Below, one piece after another: positions 62,775 through 64,000 of a DNA stretch of 64,000 nucleotides. Under the pieces are notes generated by a model. That model was not told where the DNA came from. It did no database searches and was given only the letters and a program-made list of their open reading frames with translations. A program made the translations under genes and the position numbers. The stretch comes from Bacillaceae bacterium IKA-2 (GTDB lineage Bacteria > Bacillota > Bacilli > Bacillales > Anaerobacillaceae). Each line of letters opens with the position of its first letter. The stretch's first letter is position 1. The stretch lies in contig CP134492.1 in the NCBI GenBank assembly GCA_031761875.1, positions 1,302,001-1,366,000 of the forward strand, in the 5' to 3' direction.

Positions 62775-63352
62775 ATTATAAAACATTTGTTCGCTGACAG
62801 TATGTTGTCAATTTGGGATGATATGTTAAATAGTAAGTTATACGAAAGAGCAGAACGGGTTGGCTGCAAGTAACTCCTGATCGACAAAGACAATCCACTT
62901 ATTTCTTTGAACGTCACTCAGATGCTCTGGTATGGTTTGTGAAATTTCTTAATAATTACTATTGGATATTTGTCTTTTAAAAAGAGAGTTTTTACTAGGA
63001 TTTCACTAATAAGCAATCTAGAAAACTTTTAAAAGACTAAATGGTAATTATGTAAAAAAAAGAGGATTTTGTAGAAATTGGTAGAATGTAGTATAAATAA
63101 GTATACTTTTTTGGGATTAAAAGAAGATTTTAATTAAGAGAAAAGAAGAAAGAACTTCAGTATGTACTCTTTTGGTCACATCTTCATTTCATCATAGTAG
63201 ATGGATGATCTGATGTAATGAAGGTATGCAAGGTAATGGTAAAAAAAATCAGTGTTAAATAATTAAAATTATTTAAAATGCCGATTTATAAATTGAGTTT
63301 CAAAAGATGTAGCATGAAATTAATTATCGAAATTGTTAGGGGAGGTGAATAT
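62775..63352. other. Intergenic region upstream of cas6
   Basis: These ~580 bases hold no gene. TTGTAG (63069-63074) and TATAAA (63092-63097), 17 bases apart, are a possible sigma-A promoter 260 bases before cas6. I looked for CRISPR repeats and found no spaced repeat here. The segment is AT-rich, without strong hairpins. Confidence 0.4.
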
Positions 63353-64000
63353 ATGAAACTAGAAGTGATACTAGATACGAAAGAACTTCCATTACATTAC
63401 CACTTTCTGTTTGCAAGCCTAATTAAAAAAGCCGTAGGTTCTGTGTCAAATGAGAAAGTGGAGAGCCTTTATGAGTTTGAGGGGCAACACAATAAAAAGA
63501 GCAAGCCGTTCACGTTCGCTGTATATATGGAGCGATTTAGAAAGACCGGAGAGACCTTTGCGATTGATGGTCATGTAAAGTGGATATTAAGTTCTAGTGA
63601 CGATACGTTTTTACTTTATGTATACAACGGACTTTTGAATGATCGAACCTTTGTATATAAGGATTACACTGTTCACGTGCGGTCTGTTTCTGTCAAAGAG
63701 ACAAAGAAGATCCGCAGTGGAAAAGCATTATTTCAAACGCTGTCACCTATTGCGATTAAATCAAAAGAAGGAGTATTCCTATCAATTGAAGATTGGAGTT
63801 ATCCTGAGGAGTTTCAGTATATATGCAACTTAACTATTGAAAACGCCATAGGAAGATCACTTCATCAACCACTTAAATTTTCCCCTGTAAATATGAAACA
63901 GATCATGGTTCAGTTGAAACATGAGGAATTTAGACGTTTGAATGAAAAGTCAATTCTATATGTGAAAAGCTTTAAGGGATTATTTGAATTAGAGGGGCAT
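63353..64000 (+). CDS. cas6: CRISPR-associated endoribonuclease Cas6 (partial, cut by window end)
   Basis: The frame is open to the window end, giving the first 216 residues. It starts MKLEVILDTKELPLHYHFLF after GGGGAGGTGA. Features of Cas6 are visible: the early HYHF…ASLIKKA helix, SKPFTFAVYMERF, the middle SGKALFQTLSPIAIKSKEG, and FSPVNMKQIMVQLKHEEF. The C-terminal glycine-rich loop is beyond the window. Cas6 cuts pre-crRNA within the repeat and is found in type I and III systems. GC is slightly higher than in the neighbours. More cas genes and an array are expected to the right. Confidence 0.88.
   Translation, partial: MKLEVILDTKELPLHYHFLFASLIKKAVGSVSNEKVESLYEFEGQHNKKSKPFTFAVYMERFRKTGETFAIDGHVKWILSSSDDTFLLYVYNGLLNDRTFVYKDYTVHVRSVSVKETKKIRSGKALFQTLSPIAIKSKEGVFLSIEDWSYPEEFQYICNLTIENAIGRSLHQPLKFSPVNMKQIMVQLKHEEFRRLNEKSILYVKSFKGLFELEGH

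Noticed and set aside
62775-63352. CRISPR array or leader next to cas6
   Set aside because: No regularly spaced repeat of 25-37 bases was found; only AT-rich unique sequence.

Overview
The window is low-GC DNA from an endospore-forming Bacillaceae bacterium. The left edge keeps the Bacillus subtilis order nth - ypoC - ponA - recU - yppC - sspM. Other spore-former markers are RacA, an alpha/beta SASP, a spore-cortex-lysin-like LysM/GH18 protein, a Spo0E-like phosphatase, and YpjP, YqkE, YtzC and YppF relatives. The anaerobic-respiration genes (periplasmic-type nitrate reductase, selenocysteine formate dehydrogenase, Fnr-type promoters) suggest a facultative or strict anaerobe, perhaps an Anaerobacillus-like or nitrate-respiring Bacillus. 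That genus-level guess is inference.

Layout. 0-19 kb is mostly housekeeping: DNA repair and cell wall (nth, ponA, recU), RacA, a sulfurtransferase, ferritin, LysM/GH18, RNase Z, a class V aminotransferase, an SLC13 permease, ydbST, and a decayed acyl-CoA dehydrogenase operon at 15.0-15.7 kb. 19-26 kb holds a guanylate-kinase-like protein, an MBL-fold hydrolase and a complete type III restriction-modification pair (mod, res), followed by two tandem copies of a 119-bp intergenic repeat. 26-32 kb has a TelA-like operon, a CaCA exchanger, YqkE and YpjP relatives and a lipid kinase.

32.5-39.3 kb is the main metabolic island: tatA, tatC, then napG-napH-napA-napB-napD-napF behind a promoter with a perfect Fnr box placed as in class II activation. 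At 44-48.4 kb lies a second anaerobic cluster. A second Fnr-type promoter drives a small membrane protein. Next to it are an OFA-family (oxalate/formate) transporter and a formate dehydrogenase whose apparent stop codon is a selenocysteine UGA followed by a convincing SECIS hairpin. Together these suggest formate-to-nitrate respiration: formate entry, FdhA oxidation, quinol oxidation by NapGH, and nitrate reduction by NapAB exported through Tat.

48-63 kb is accessory and central metabolism: patatin-like lipase, PEP synthase, subtilisin-like protease, Spo0E-like protein with two 0A boxes, GH65 maltose phosphorylase, fumarase, membrane dipeptidase and a nitroreductase. The right edge cuts into a cas6 gene, so a CRISPR-Cas locus probably starts just beyond the window; no CRISPR array is visible inside it. 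Several dispersed intergenic repeat families with shared termini occur throughout. No rRNA or tRNA gene was recognised.
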